Shown piece by piece: positions 26,111-39,500 of a stretch of 64,000 bases of DNA (positions are counted from its first letter, which is position 1; each line of letters starts with the position of its first letter). The notes under the pieces are model-generated. The model saw nothing but the letters and a program-made list of their open reading frames with translations, made no database searches and was not told where the DNA came from. Location of the stretch: the NCBI RefSeq assembly GCF_003086295.3, contig NC_092043.1, positions 49,132,598 through 49,196,597 of the forward strand, in the 5' to 3' direction. Source of the DNA: Arachis hypogaea (taxonomy: Eukaryota; Streptophyta; Magnoliopsida; Fabales; Fabaceae). A program made the position numbers and the translations under genes.

Positions 26111-26139
26111 CAAGACGTCTCTTTTCTTTTTTGTACATC

Positions 26140-26480
26140 CATTATTTGAAACAAGACTTGACCAACATGCAACACCATTTGGTTCAATTCATTATATTAT
26201 TTTAAGCTATTTTTTGGCTAGCTCCTACTTCCTCCTAGGTTACACAAATAATGAACAATATTGCTTGACAAATTATTGTGACAATTCAAAGTGGTGTTTT
26301 CACCAACACTATCCATTGCAACCATGCTTTTTGACGGATTTACAATCACATACATATTACCATTTTACATAGTATATAAAGGTATGCTTTTTTTTTTGCT
26401 TTTTTTTAAAAGAAGGATCTACATATATCATTGTTTCTCTTTCTCTTCTTTTTTTCCTCTAAATATCTTTGTACTCTTAC
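26140..26480. other. Short intergenic interval
   Basis: Nothing identifiable. A poly-T rich stretch lies at 26389-26407. Confidence 0.4.
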
Positions 26481-26482
26481 CA

Positions 26483-26735
26483 TGTGTTACCTAATGTACC
26501 AGCTTAGCAAGTAGTTAGTCGAATTATTAGTTGTAGTAACAAGTTTAATTAGACAAGTAACCTAGCACTAATTGATTAGTTAGTCGTAATGGATATAACA
26601 GAATTTAGTTAATCCCTAATTATTCTAATTCAGCTGGTTAGATGGACACTATATATAACTAATTGTTGTAACAGTGTTAATTTAGATTCATCATTCTGTA
26701 CATTGAGCAAATTAGAACTCTCATTTTTTTAAACA
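26483..26735 (+). repeat. Possible solo LTR (copia-like)
   Basis: Starts TGTTACCTAATG and continues with repeated GTTAG/TTAGT words. It has a TATA-like ACTATATATAACTAATTG at about 26649, followed by GTAACAGTG and TTCATCATTCTGTACATTGAG, an order typical of short Ty1/copia LTRs. No internal domain is adjacent, so it would be a solo LTR or relic. Boundaries are approximate. Confidence 0.35.
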
Positions 26736-26739
26736 AATT

Positions 26740-29700
26740 TTCATTACCCTTTTATAAATCAATATTGATCGTAATATAGAAGTTTAAAATGTACATGAAA
26801 ATGAAAATGAAATGTTGGAATATAGTCTTTTGATTTGAATGTTCAAATTTTATACAAAAAGATCTTTAATTTATAATAAGTGATTATAGTTCAACAGTTA
26901 GATCGATATAAAAGTTAACTTTTATAGAATGATAAATAATATAATCTTATTTAAATTTGGAGGGGAGTAACTAAAAAATGGGCTAATTCTTACTTAATAA
27001 CAAGTGTGAGGGATATATTTCACATTAGAGAAAATAAAAAGAAATAAAATCTATAAGATGAGAAACTTATAAACAAGGGCAAAATTTGAAAAAAAAAAAA
27101 CTAGGGGGTAAAAAACTTCTGTCAAAGTCTATTCTAATTCATTAGTCACTAGTCCAAGATGTTGAATTTGAAAACTAAAATCTTTATGGACGAGATGAGA
27201 GTTGAATTGGATAAAATTAAGATAACTTAGTCAATTGACTAATTATTCTTATAAAAAATTTAGAAAGTCTACTTGATCACTGTTGATTAGGCTGTCAGAT
27301 GAATCAGTTCAATCTATTTAGGTCTGACTATTTAAGTTCGTGAGTTAAATAGGTTGGACCATTTAAGGCCGCTTTATTTGCAAGCCATAATTTTTTAGTT
27401 CAAATAGTTTATAGTCGGCCTAATAGATTAATCGAGTTGACCTATTTACTTTTTTATTTTTTTTTTAAAAAATAGTTTGATAAAAAATTATTACTTTTAG
27501 ATCAAAAACCTTAAATAAATCGTATTTTTTAATTGATGAGTCGAATTTTCGAATCAAGTTGAAAGAAATATAAAAGTGTTACTTTAACCCGTCATTCTTT
27601 TCGGATGAATCGGATTCAGTCCGTTTAACCCAAAATTTAAACGTGTTTAATTTTAGAGACAAAGTCCACCCATTTAAATAGATAAATAGTCTGACCTAAT
27701 AGGTTTGCCCGATTTTAACGGTTTTATTGTTGACAAATTTAAACTCTATCACTACTTATAAACTTAATATTTTAAGATATTAAGTTAGTATGATATTCTT
27801 TCATCTTGTATTTTTTCACTTAAAAATAGTCTAACAGTCAAATTTTTTTATATAGTTCTAATTTTCAAGCATTCTTCGGAGAAAAAACTTTTCTAATTTT
27901 GGATACGTTCTAAAGAGAAAGTATAGAATTCTTAAAAACTTTCAAGGAATAGAAAAATAGCTAGCTTAGGCCAAAGCAGCAATTCCTATTATACGTTGAA
28001 AATCCACATATTTTCTTTGGAAAAAAAAAATATGATGAAGAGATTTATACAAGAAGAGTTTCTTTGGTTCAAAATTTTCAAGTGCAAATGGAATGAATTT
28101 TGGAAATTCGAAAACCAAATTTTTCATGGATTCACTATGGTTAGAAGAAAACATTTAATTTCGGTTCACCCATAAAAATAATGAATTAATCAACTGATCA
28201 CTCGCGTTTAATTTATTCTCTTGTTAAATATTTTTTTTTTTGTATTTTATAAGTTATTGTGGCGATAAATGCACGTTTTAACTTCTTTATCTTTAAAGTT
28301 TCAAATTTAACTCGGCAACGTGGACCAAATTCCATCAACTTTTAATAATGCTCATAAATTTATTTGAAATTATCGAAAAAAATATTCGAAATTATTTTTT
28401 GGTCCCGAAAATAAAATTACAAGTGACATAGCATATGAGACATGTGAGAGGCATGTAACGTCACATACACTTTTACATAAATATTGAAAGGGAAATCATT
28501 GAAATCTCTAGAAATATAAACATTTATTCTTGAAAAGTTTTAAATGTGTTGAGAGTTATTTATAGAAGTTAAGAAAAGGAAGAAGTCAATTATAGAGAAA
28601 GGGATTTGTGTTTTACAGAACGGAAATGGTGGCTGCTGAAATTCATTACCGTTTTACTTTAATTAAGGAACATAAAATTAAAAATTTAAAAATTTAAAGC
28701 AGGTCATAATACATTAATATAATATTGAATATATGCAATTTCAAAAAAAAATGTTTATTACCATCAAATACCGTTGCATTTTTTCAATAATAACAGTTTG
28801 TTAAATTTGTCAACCTAATTATTATCACGGTCAATTCGACAGTAATTAGCGTCGATTAAAAAAAAATCTATTAGTAATTATTTTTTGATGAAATTTTTTT
28901 TTGGATTAAATTTTTTAAATTGTAATAATAAATTGGATGATAATGCCAACAATTTTGGACAAATTTTTAATAATGTTAAATACTTAGTGTATAGACTCTT
29001 ATTCTTGCTATACATTTAATATCTTTTGAAACATCAAAATTTTATCTTTCTATAAAAAAATATTTCTAAATTGTTCTTAAGAAACTGGTTAAACAAAACT
29101 CATATAATATTATTAGAAAATTACATATTTTAAATCTTTTAATATGTAAGAACATATTTTTTTTTCACTTTTGATAAAGATATCCTTAAATTTAGCTGGG
29201 GAATAGTGTAGAATACGAAAATAGATTTTTTTTTGTGGTGAAATAAAATCTGAACAGGATAAATGAAATCTTAATTGTTCATTAATTAAATCAACCATAC
29301 GAAATTTAAATAAACTCCACTAATTAAAGAATAAAGTAATTTATTAATTCTGATATTTTCATTATCAAAATGGGTAGTTTCTAGTTTCGTCTTGAATTAT
29401 CTAACTCCAAAGTCCAAACTCTCTAGTTTGACAATTGACATTTCCCAAGGGGAGACTGCATTTATAAAACTGATATATAATCAAAGTATTATTTACTCAT
29501 GTTAAATGAAAAGGTCATTTTTGGCTAGAAAATTGATCGTCCTTATAACCATTCCCAATTTCCAATAAGAATTTCGCTAAGGAGTTAATGAAGTATTTGT
29601 ACAATGAACTATTTATTTAATTTAATATGAATTAAAAAATAAATATTTAAAATAAAATATTACTAATTTCTTAAACACAATACAGCCATACTATTCAAAA

Positions 29701-30193
29701 TAACTATCTGAATATCAAGCATAATAAACATCTGATATCTTATTAAATCGAACATTCCTAAATTTTATTATACAGATACTCCATTAACTCCCTATACTTC
29801 TTCTTCCAATAAAACTATCTGAATAGTAAAAAAAATAAAAATAAAAAATAAATACAACTATCTGAATTTAGAAAAACGATATTTTTACTTCCAAATTTAT
29901 TATTATCACTTTGTATCTGTGATATTTTTAAGAATTTAGTTATCATATGTTGTAAGAATATATATATATATTAAAGTATTTACCACTAAAAAATTGTAAA
30001 TTTTTTATTTTAATAAATACAGTAAAAACTAAACTTTGCATTATTTTTTTAAAAACATTTCTTAATTGTTAATATTTTAACGACTGTGCTTTTAAGGTAA
30101 ATATTAGCTAAATTTTACTTTTAAAGAGTAATGTTAGTGAGTCATTTTTTTATCAATATCAGCTAATTTTTTTTAATTATTTTATAGGTTTAG

Positions 30194-30242
<49 letters not shown>

Positions 30243-31430
30243 TAAAAGCATATAATAATACTACTATGAATGAAATTTATTAATTTTTTAATAAATTCAA
30301 ACAAATGTACTGAAAGTTTAAGCCTTTCATATTTTTAATAAAAAAATTTCTTAACTTTTAATCTCAATATTTGTCCTTAAGACACAAAATAGCTAAACTA
30401 TTCTTATTTTATTTATCTTAAATTCTAGACTTTAAATTAAAAAATTTTAATTTTAAATACTAAACTATAAATTCTAAATCCTTCAAAAAACATAAAAAAT
30501 TGACTAACATTAATTAACTAAAAGTTAGTTACTAAATTTCTTTTTTTTTTTAATTATTCAACGTTTTTATTTCTTATTTTTTATATTAGTAGAAATTTTG
30601 TTTATATACCATAAACTTAAAATAACATATAGTAATAAAAAATAGTAATAAAAAGGGATAATATGTGGTCTTAAATTTACACTAATTTTACATTTTTCAA
30701 TTACTATCTATCTTCCTATTTTGAAGGAGTTCCTCAACGGTTCAGCAAGCCACTTTCATTAATGCGAAATCTGAAATTCAAGCTTATATTACGAAATTCA
30801 GCCTCAAAGTTCCTAATTACGACGAAATTTAAGACCAATAATAAGGTTTCTGGACCCTATCTTTGTAATAAATGGTCCCCTCTTCTCCACCATTACATTC
30901 AGCAGCCAATAGATTCAAAAGTGAAACAATAAAATCCTAAAAAAAATTATTTCGAAAAAAAAAAAGAAGAAAATGCTAGATTATTCAAATGTTTTAACAT
31001 TTTAGCCAAACTACACAATTGAAGACAATTTTATTCAATTACATATGAATACTTAAGAGATCAGAATTTTAATATATTTACGCATAATAACTAAGATCTG
31101 AACACGAGACTTCAGATTAAATTATTTAGCATATATAGTCACCCATTAACTGACGTTTTGGTTGGTGATTAATTATATATATATTCTTTTAAAAATAAAA
31201 AAATTCTTAAAAACTATAAAAAAATTAAACAAACATTTACTTGTATATTATTATATTAGTAAAAATAACTCTTTTTATAATTTAAAAAAGATTAAACTAT
31301 AAAAAACGTACTCAAATTATGTTGTTCCCATAAAAATGCCTCCAATATTTGTTATTGATAAAAATTTCTTTAAATTATTTAAAAATATAACAAAAATACA
31401 TATTTCATTATTTATGTACTAAAATGTTTT
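26740..31430. other. AT-rich gene desert segment
   Basis: About 4.7 kb without a gene. 27290-27760 is a less AT-rich patch with a motif like TTTAAATAGATAAATAGTC and GACCTAATAGGTTTG and its partial mirror near 27310-27440, perhaps a degraded transposon. 30198-30240 is an (AT)n tract. 30720-30930 is a slightly GC-richer unique patch. No domain in six frames. Confidence 0.45.
30197..30241. repeat. (AT)n microsatellite
   Basis: About 22 AT units. Confidence 0.95.
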
Positions 31431-31454
31431 ATGTTAATGAAAAAGAGAAAATGT

Positions 31455-32567
31455 TAGAGTCTCATCATTTGTCACGTTGACTGTTATATTAGTCACGCGC
31501 TTAATGAAAAAGAGCGATATGACAAGCAGAAAATGTTAGAGTTTCATTATTGCCACGTTAACTGCGATATTAGCCACGCGCCCACGCTAGATTTAGCCAC
31601 CCGCTCATGCCAGATTTAGCCACGCGCCTCTCATTATTGCCACGTTAACTGCTATATTAGTCACGCGCCCACGCCAAATTTAGCCACGCGCTGACGCCAG
31701 ATTTAGCTACGCGCCCACGCTAGATTTAGCCACGCGCTAATGCCAGATTTAGCCACGCGCCTCTCATTATTGCCACATTAACTGATATATTAGCCACGCG
31801 CCGACGCCAGATTTAGCCACGCGCTCACGTCAGATTTATCCACGCGCCTCTCATTATTGCCACGTTAACTGCTATATTAGCCACGCGCCCACGCCAGATT
31901 TAGCCACGCGCTCACGCCAGATTTAGCCACGCGCCTCTCATTATTGCCATGTTAACTGCTATATTAGCCACGCACCGACGCCAGCCACGCGCCCACGCCA
32001 TATTTAGCCACGCGCCTCTCATTATTGCCACGTTAACTGCTATATTAACCACGCGCCCACACCAGATTTAGCCACGCGCTCATGCCAGATTTAGCCATGC
32101 GCCTCTCATTATTGCCACGTTAACTGCTATATTAGCCACGCGTCGACGCCAGATTTAGCCACACACTCACGCCAAATTTAGCCACCCGCACACGCCAGAT
32201 TTAGCCACGCGCCTCTCATTATTGCCGCGTTAACTGCTATATTAGCCACGCGCCCACGCCAGATTTAGCCACGCGCTCACGCCAGATTTAGCCACGCGCC
32301 TCTCATTATTGCCATGTTAACTGCTATATTAGCCACGCGCCGACGCCAGCCACACGCCCACGCCAGATTTAGCCACGCGCTCATGCCAGATTTAGCCACG
32401 CGCCTCTCATTATTGCCACGTTAACTGCTATATTAGCCACACGCCCACGCCAGATTTAGCCACGCGCCTCTAATCATTGCCACGGTGACTACTATATTAG
32501 CTACGCACCCATGCTAGATTTAGCCACGCGCTCACGTCAGATTTAGCCATGCGCCCCTGCCACATTT
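31455..32567 (+). repeat. GC-rich compound minisatellite upstream of REC1
   Basis: A tandem array in otherwise AT-rich DNA, made of three monomer types that all begin with GCCACG. Type A (23 bp) starts GCCACGCGC and ends CCAGATTTA. Type B (20 bp) is GCCACGCGCCTCTCATTATT. Type C (about 21 bp) starts GCCACGTTAA and ends TGCTATATTA. The common order is C-A-A-B. The landmark CATTATTGCC recurs at about 31544, 31632, 31764, 31852, 31939, 32021, 32107, 32217, 32304 and 32408, with a diverged copy near 32472. Spacings are mostly 64, 87, 110 or 133, that is 41+23n. Two spacings (82 and 104) come from a shortened A unit ending in GACGCCA. No long open frame. It ends about 1 kb before the REC1 start codon. 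Confidence 0.95.
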
Positions 32568-32569
32568 TT

Positions 32570-33568
32570 TCTATTAACGGAATAAATCTTTGATCTCAAT
32601 TGAATGTTTTTTTATGTTTTAAAAATATTTAAAAATATTTTTATTGATAGTAAAATTTAAAAATATTCTTGTCAATCTTAAGATAATTTAAATGTATTTT
32701 TTATTATTTATCCTTTAAAAATTATTTACATATATAAATCTGATTAGATAACCCTATAAGCTTTTTTTTTGTAATGTTTAATAGTGTCAAAAATAAAAAT
32801 TATATATTATTTATATATTTAAAAAAAATACAAAAACATAGGACAAATTGATAATTAAGGAAAGTGTGTGTGTATGAGGTAGCATGCTGCCATAAAAAAA
32901 TGCCATATTATTATCATTTTTTCTGAGCATTGAATCTCAGCCCTTCCTTCCTTATCACACCATCCTCTATATTTGTGCTTCCCCTCTTCCATTTTGCTTC
33001 CCCTCTTATCATTTTTTCTCTCCTTCTATTCTATTCTATCTTTCTATCTTTCTATCCATTTTTATTATCCACCTTCTCAGAAAACACAAAGTACTATATA
33101 CTACTTCACTACTCTGAACTACCCTTCCCTTTTCTCTGCTCCAAAAACTCAACTTTCATTTTCAGTTTATACCCCTTTCATAGTTATTGTTATTGGCTAC
33201 CAACTCAGCAAGCAATGCATTAAAGACTCTTCCATATTCTGTCTTTGTCACTCTTCTTCAGAATTCTCATTACTATACAAGGCTCTTGCCTTCTTGGTTT
33301 TTTGGTAATTTTTTTGCACTATTCTATTCAACTTAAACCTTTTCGTGGGATAAGACTTTGTTGTTGTTGCGTGGTGTTATTTCAATTACATATTTTTAGT
33401 TATATTCAAAATTTTTGTTTATTATTATTAGGCCATGAATAAGCCTTGGTTCATAGTTTTTTATAATCTTCCACTAATTTATAATATATATTTATGTATT
33501 TATTTTCTGTGTATTTATATAAGAGTGCTGGGAATTAAAGATACCAATTTGGTTTTATCAATCTGAGA
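32570..33568 (+). promoter_or_regulatory. REC1 promoter and 5' leader
   Basis: A pyrimidine-rich region from 32935 with many CTT/TCT tracts, a TATATACTAC stretch at 33095, and then C/T-rich sequence typical of a plant 5' leader. GTAATTTTTTTGCAC at 33304 and TTTATATAAG at about 33515 could bound a leader intron, but this is not certain. Open frames at 32930-33308 have no domain and would at most be upstream ORFs. Confidence 0.45.
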
Positions 33569-36500
33569 ATGGCACCAAGGAACAGAAGTGGAAAGGCCAA
33601 GGGAGAGAAGAAGAAGAAGGAAGAGAAGGGTAATTTAATTAATTAACAAAATTTTCATCTAATTTATATAATTTTCTTAATTTCTTATTATACTTGAATA
33701 GTCTTAAACGAAGTTTATCTTAATTCTTTAAGCCAATTAATTTGAATGCGAAAAGAGACACTGTAATGAGTTATGTCATTTAATTAGTTTTTTACTATTT
33801 AATCTCTAAAGATTTAGAATTTTTAATTTAACTATTTGATTAAAAATTTATGAAAAATATTTTAATTATTATTTTGCAGTTCTTCCGGTTGTCATAGATA
33901 TGACTGTCAACCTTGTTGATGAAACTCATGTTGTTCTCAAGGTATGCTCTTTTTTTTTTTTTCCATTAATTTAAAATTTGACTTAATAAAATAGTATAAT
34001 TTTTAATTTGTGCATTGACTATGGCTATTGCCATGATTCTCATTTGTTATCTTTTTTCTAGATTGTGCTTGTTCAGTGCTGAACTTTATGCTTAGTAGAT
34101 TAATTAATATTATTAATTATCATTAGCGGATGGAAAAAGTGTTCAACCATTAAGTTGCTCACTTTATCACCAAAACGTTTGAAAAAAATTATTATTCCTA
34201 ACGATATATTATGTCAACCAAGCATCACCAAAACGTTTTAACTAGTTTCTAAACCTATGCTTAATTTTAATTTTTTCATGTAAATATTTAATTGTTAATT
34301 ATATTTATGAGTTATAAAATTTCTTGTAATTTTTTTTGGCTTTATTTCAATTACAAGTTGAGGCGTGTACATGCTGTTGTGCATATATATTTGTGTGGTT
34401 GTGAAATATCATTTTGACAATGTAACATATAGACAAAAAAATTGTTTGAGAAACTAGTTTTTAATTAAACCAAATTCCAAAGCTTGAGGTCATTGTAATA
34501 TTTTTCTTCTTCTTCTTTTCCAAGTTTTGTCACATAGCTTTCACTATTTTATTTATTTATTTATTTATTGTTACACTTAAATTGATGCAATATTATTAAA
34601 GTTTTCCCTTTATTTTGAATTAGGGAATATCAACGGACAGAATAATAGATGTTAGACGTCTCTTATCGGTGAATACAGAGACATGTTACATCACAAATTT
34701 TTCTCTATCACATGAGGTAAATTAATTAATATATTTTATAATTTTATTAATTGTTTTAGTTTCCACCAATGATTATATTATTGCCGTATGGGACTAACTA
34801 TATTTGGAAAGAAAAGAAAAATTATACTGTTTGAATTGGGACATTATGCAAGACATTCTGCCGTGTTAATTTCAATATGTTTGACTTCAGTTTGACTAAT
34901 ATGAATATTGAGAACCAATAATATTCATGCACCGTCTGAGAAGTATCACCAAAAATAGATCTATATAGTTGGTATATTAGGCGAGGTCGTCTTATATAAA
35001 ATTTTAACTTGCGAAAAAGTTTTTAAATAATAAAAAAATATGGATGACCAACTTTCGTACGGAAGTTGTAATGTTGTATTTGGCGAATGTAAAGTCTGTA
35101 TTTCGATGCAAATTATGCATAAAAAAGGTTGAATTTCAATATTGGACACATAATTATGGTTGCATTATTAGTCATAAATAAAGCTACATATTATAAACTA
35201 AACTCTATTCATAATAATAATAGAGAAATTCATAATAATTCATAATAGTAGAAAAAATTTCAAAGACTATTAATTTTTAATATTTTTTTATTTAATTAGA
35301 TAATTATTAAATTATTTTTAATAAATAAATTTTATTAATTTATATATAAATTTTAATAAATATAATATAAATTATATATTTTTTGTACATAAAATTTCTG
35401 TAAATATAAAGATAGATTATTATTGGTCAAAAATTAAAAAAAATTATAATATTTATCGATCATGTAATACTACTCAATAATATTCCGTACAGGAAAATTA
35501 ATACTTTAATTTTTATATGATATTAAATTATTAATATTAATAAGATAATATTATCTTTGTTTTATTTTCTTTTTTTTTTAAATTTAAAATCTACTTTTAT
35601 TTTTTTCAGGTAAGGGGCCCTCGGTTGAAGGACACGGTGGACGTGTCTGCACTGAAACCTTGCATCCTCACTTTGGTTGAAGGTATAATTAAATTTAAAT
35701 TACATGATTGAATTAAAATAAAAAAATGAATTATAAAAAAAAATTATTGAAACGACGTCGTAGAAGTTATCTTGTTCCTTGCCTTTCGCAGAGGACTATG
35801 ACGAAGCTGGAGCGGAGGCACACGTCAGAAGACTCCTCGATATCGTTGCCTGCACCACCGCCTTCGGCCCCTCGTCTCCGCCATTGCCGGCGAAGAATCC
35901 GGCCGCCGCAACAACACCTAAATCCGGTAAGCCTCAAACGCCGTCTGAAAAGCAACCGCCGAAAGATGCGGCAGCTGCGGCGGCGGCAGCTTCTGACGGT
36001 GACGGCGAGATCAGCCACTCGTCCCCGAAGCTCGGAAGCTTCTACGAGTTCTTCTCTCTCTCACACCTTACTCCTCCTTTCCAATGTAATCTCTCTCTCT
36101 CTCTGTGCATTTTCTCTTTATTTCCACTTTCTGTGAGTTAGTTATTAGGTTAGTTTCACCTTTTGGAGTTGGTTATTCTGCGTAACTAAGTAAGTAAGTA
36201 AATAACTAACTATTCCAGCTGAAACTAACTGAATAACTAACTCAAGTTTTGGCGCGAGCTTTGGTTGACAAATACCTGTATCCATATCGAGCACATTTAA
36301 TGCTTACTTCGAGAACATTCATAACCACTAATTTGATATTCTTGTATGATTTTTTAATTTTTTCAAGTGCAAATGAGTGGTATAGATGTTTCTAGAACTG
36401 TGTTGTCATACTGAAATGAGTGGGGGAAACTGTGTGCAGATATTAAGAGGGCGGCGAGGCGGCGCATGGAGGAGATATTGGAGGAGGATTATCTCTTCTC

Positions 36501-39500
36501 TCTTGATGTAAAGCTCTCTGATCCTTGAATTTATTGTAGTTGCTTTTTTGTTTGTTGTCTGAAAGTGAAATGATACAATTGAAGTGCATTGGTTCTATTT
36601 TTTTATTTGTTATCAGGTGAAGCTGTGTAATGGGAAAGTGGTGCACGTTGAAGCTTGCAGGAAGGGTTTTTACAGTGTTGGGAAGCAGCGGATTCTGTGT
36701 CACAATCTCGTCGATTTGTTGAGACAGCTCAGCAGAGCTTTTGATAATGTTAGTGTTTTTTTTATACACTCTTTGTTTAAGATAGTCTCACTTGATTTTT
36801 TGTTCTGATTGAATTCACTGCAATTTTTGTGGATTATGCCTTGGTAGTTTGGTTTACTCTAGTTATAACATTGTAAAGATTTATTTCACAATTTCAGGCT
36901 TATGATGATCTCTTGAAGGCATTTTCAGAACGTAACAAGGTATTCGGTGAACTTTTGGTTGTTTTATATTTTATTCATATTGTGCAATTCTCTTTGATTT
37001 GTGAGGTGAATCATAGATCATGTTAATGGCTTCTATTATTATTATTAACCTTCCTTATTTGTAATTTGTCTCCAGTTTGGCAATCTTCCCTATGGTTTCA
37101 GAGCGAACACATGGCTTGTTCCTCCTGTTGCAGCACAATCACCATCTTTTTTCACTCCTCTTCCTGTGGAGGATGAAGCTTGGGGAGGAAATGGTGGTGG
37201 TCTAGGAAGGGATGGAAAGTTTGATTTGTTTCCGTGGTCCAATGAGTTTTCGTTTATTGCATCTATGCCTTGCAAGACCGCAGAAGAAAGGCAAGTTCGT
37301 GATAGAAAAGCGTTCCTTCTGCACAGCTTATTTGTCGATGTTGCAATTTTCAGAGCAATAAAGGCCGTTAAAAATGTAATTGAAGATCCAAATTTTAGCG
37401 GCTCAGCTCGAGAAAACGATATTGTTTATTCCGAGAGAATAGGTGACTTGAGTATAAAAGTTGTGAAAGATGGTTCTTTTGCCAACTGTAAGATTGATAC
37501 TAAAATTGATGGAGTAGATGCGACCGGAGTAAATGAAAAGGATTTAGTGGAGAGAAATCTACTGAAAGGAATCACTGCTGATGAGAACACTGCTGCACAT
37601 GTACGAAATTTTTAAAGTACCTGTTTGCATTGTCTCTTTACGATGCTTCTTTAGTCCTTAAATATAACTGATCAATGTTCCACATTTTATTTGCAGGACA
37701 TCATAACTTTAGGTGTTATCAATGTAAGATATAGTGGTTATGTCGTTGTTGTGAAAGTTGATGGTGGAGTTAATGAAAACGTGAACCGTCAATCTCAACA
37801 AAATATTGACTTGATTGATCAACCAGATGGCGGTGCCAATGCACTCAACATTAACAGGTTCTTGAACCATTCAATGTTTTACAGTTACAATAGTTTACAT
37901 CTTTACATAATACTAATTGACTCGAATGCATTCCCGGTTCATTCTTTTGTATATTACTATCTGCAATTTCTTTTGTCTCTAAAGCTATATGACATCGGGA
38001 TTAAGGTCTCAGAAAGAGATCCATCAGCAGTTTTGATGTTTTTCCTAACTGTGGCATTGTAAAATCTTTTACCTACTTCTATGACTTTTATTTCTTATTT
38101 CTCTTCATAAGTTCTGCACAAGTTTTTTTTTTTATTTTTTTGTTCTTTATTATTTTTTTAACCTAAAAAGACTATACATGAGGTGGTCAAAGGAGATTTA
38201 CGTGTCAACAGTCTCACTATAGACATGATACATGATAAGGCGCAATGGCATCATTTGATCCATATAGCCGACCCCACCTAGTGGGATAAAGCTTTGTTGT
38301 TGTTGTATTCTGTTGTAGTTTTCAACTTGCTCACTTTCACATCAATACTTATTATTTTCCCCTCTCTTGATTGATCCCTCTCTCATTTATCATGTCTTGA
38401 TAGCACCTAAATTATTCTGTTCTTCTTTGCAGTTTGAGATTACTTCTTCACAATACAACACAATCAGAGAACAATAAACAAATGGCTCACGTGCAAACGC
38501 TTGAGCACGAAGAGGTTGGTGCTTCCCATGATTTTGTGGAGAAGCTGATAAAAGAAAGTCTTGCTAAGCTTGAAAAAGAGGAAGTGAGTTCGGACAATTT
38601 TGTTAGATGGGAACTTGGAGCTTGCTGGATACAACATTTGCAGGACCAAAACAATGCAGAAAAAGATAAGAAACCTTCTTTAGAAAAGGCTAAACATGAG
38701 ATGAAGGTTGAGGGTCTTGGGAAACCCCTTAAAGCCCTGAAGAACAACAAAAAGAAACCCGATTCAAACAATGCTAATTCAGCATCAGAGAATTCAAAAC
38801 CCCTAGTTGAATGTGCTAATGGAGAGGTACAAGTTTCTCCATTTGTAGAATCTCAGCATGAAACTACAGCAGCTGAGAATGAGCGAGTGCTGAAGGAGAT
38901 ATTATCTGAAGCAGCCTTTATCCGATTGAAAGAATCAGGGACTGGACTGCACTGCAAGGTATGTATTGTAACTGTAACAATCATCTCCTTGTTTTCTAAA
39001 CTGAACTCAAATTATTTTATCCAGTTTCTTAGTTTAACCATCTCATGTTTTTTGCAGTCTATACAAGAGTTGATTGACTTATCAAAGAAATATTACACGG
39101 ATGTCGCGCTTCCGAAACTGGTAATAATAGAATTCTGTTTGGTTGATTGTCTGAAGAGCTCTCTAGTCAAGAAGACTTGGAAGATTCATAGTTACTTTTA
39201 TTAATTATGCAATACAGGTAGCAGATTTTGGCTCACTGGAACTGTCTCCAGTTGATGGTCGCACCCTAACTGATTTTATGCATACTAGGGGTCTTCGAAT
39301 GCGTTCTCTTGGACAAGTTGTGAGTGCTCTGAACTTATTCACCATTTTATTCATCAACTTAATTATAAGTCTAAGGGGCCCTTCTTTCTCCTTCCCCTTT
39401 GTTCTTATATTTGAGCTTCTAAAAAGTTCTATAGTTGTAATTTATAAATGGAAGTTTAAATATTATATTAACATGCCCACAATCCTATGACTTCAGAAAG

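Noticed and set aside
27290..27760. Less AT-rich patch as a gene or promoter
   Set aside because: No open frame or splice structure; repeated GACC/TTTAAATAG words suggest a decayed repeat, but the evidence is too thin to annotate it as an element.
31455..32567. CRISPR-like array
   Set aside because: The units are contiguous tandem monomers without unique spacers, in plant nuclear DNA. It is a minisatellite.
35726..36136. 136-codon Arg-rich frame and the 83-codon antisense frame
   Set aside because: Shadows of REC1 exon 5, whose correct frame joins in phase to exons 4 and 6.
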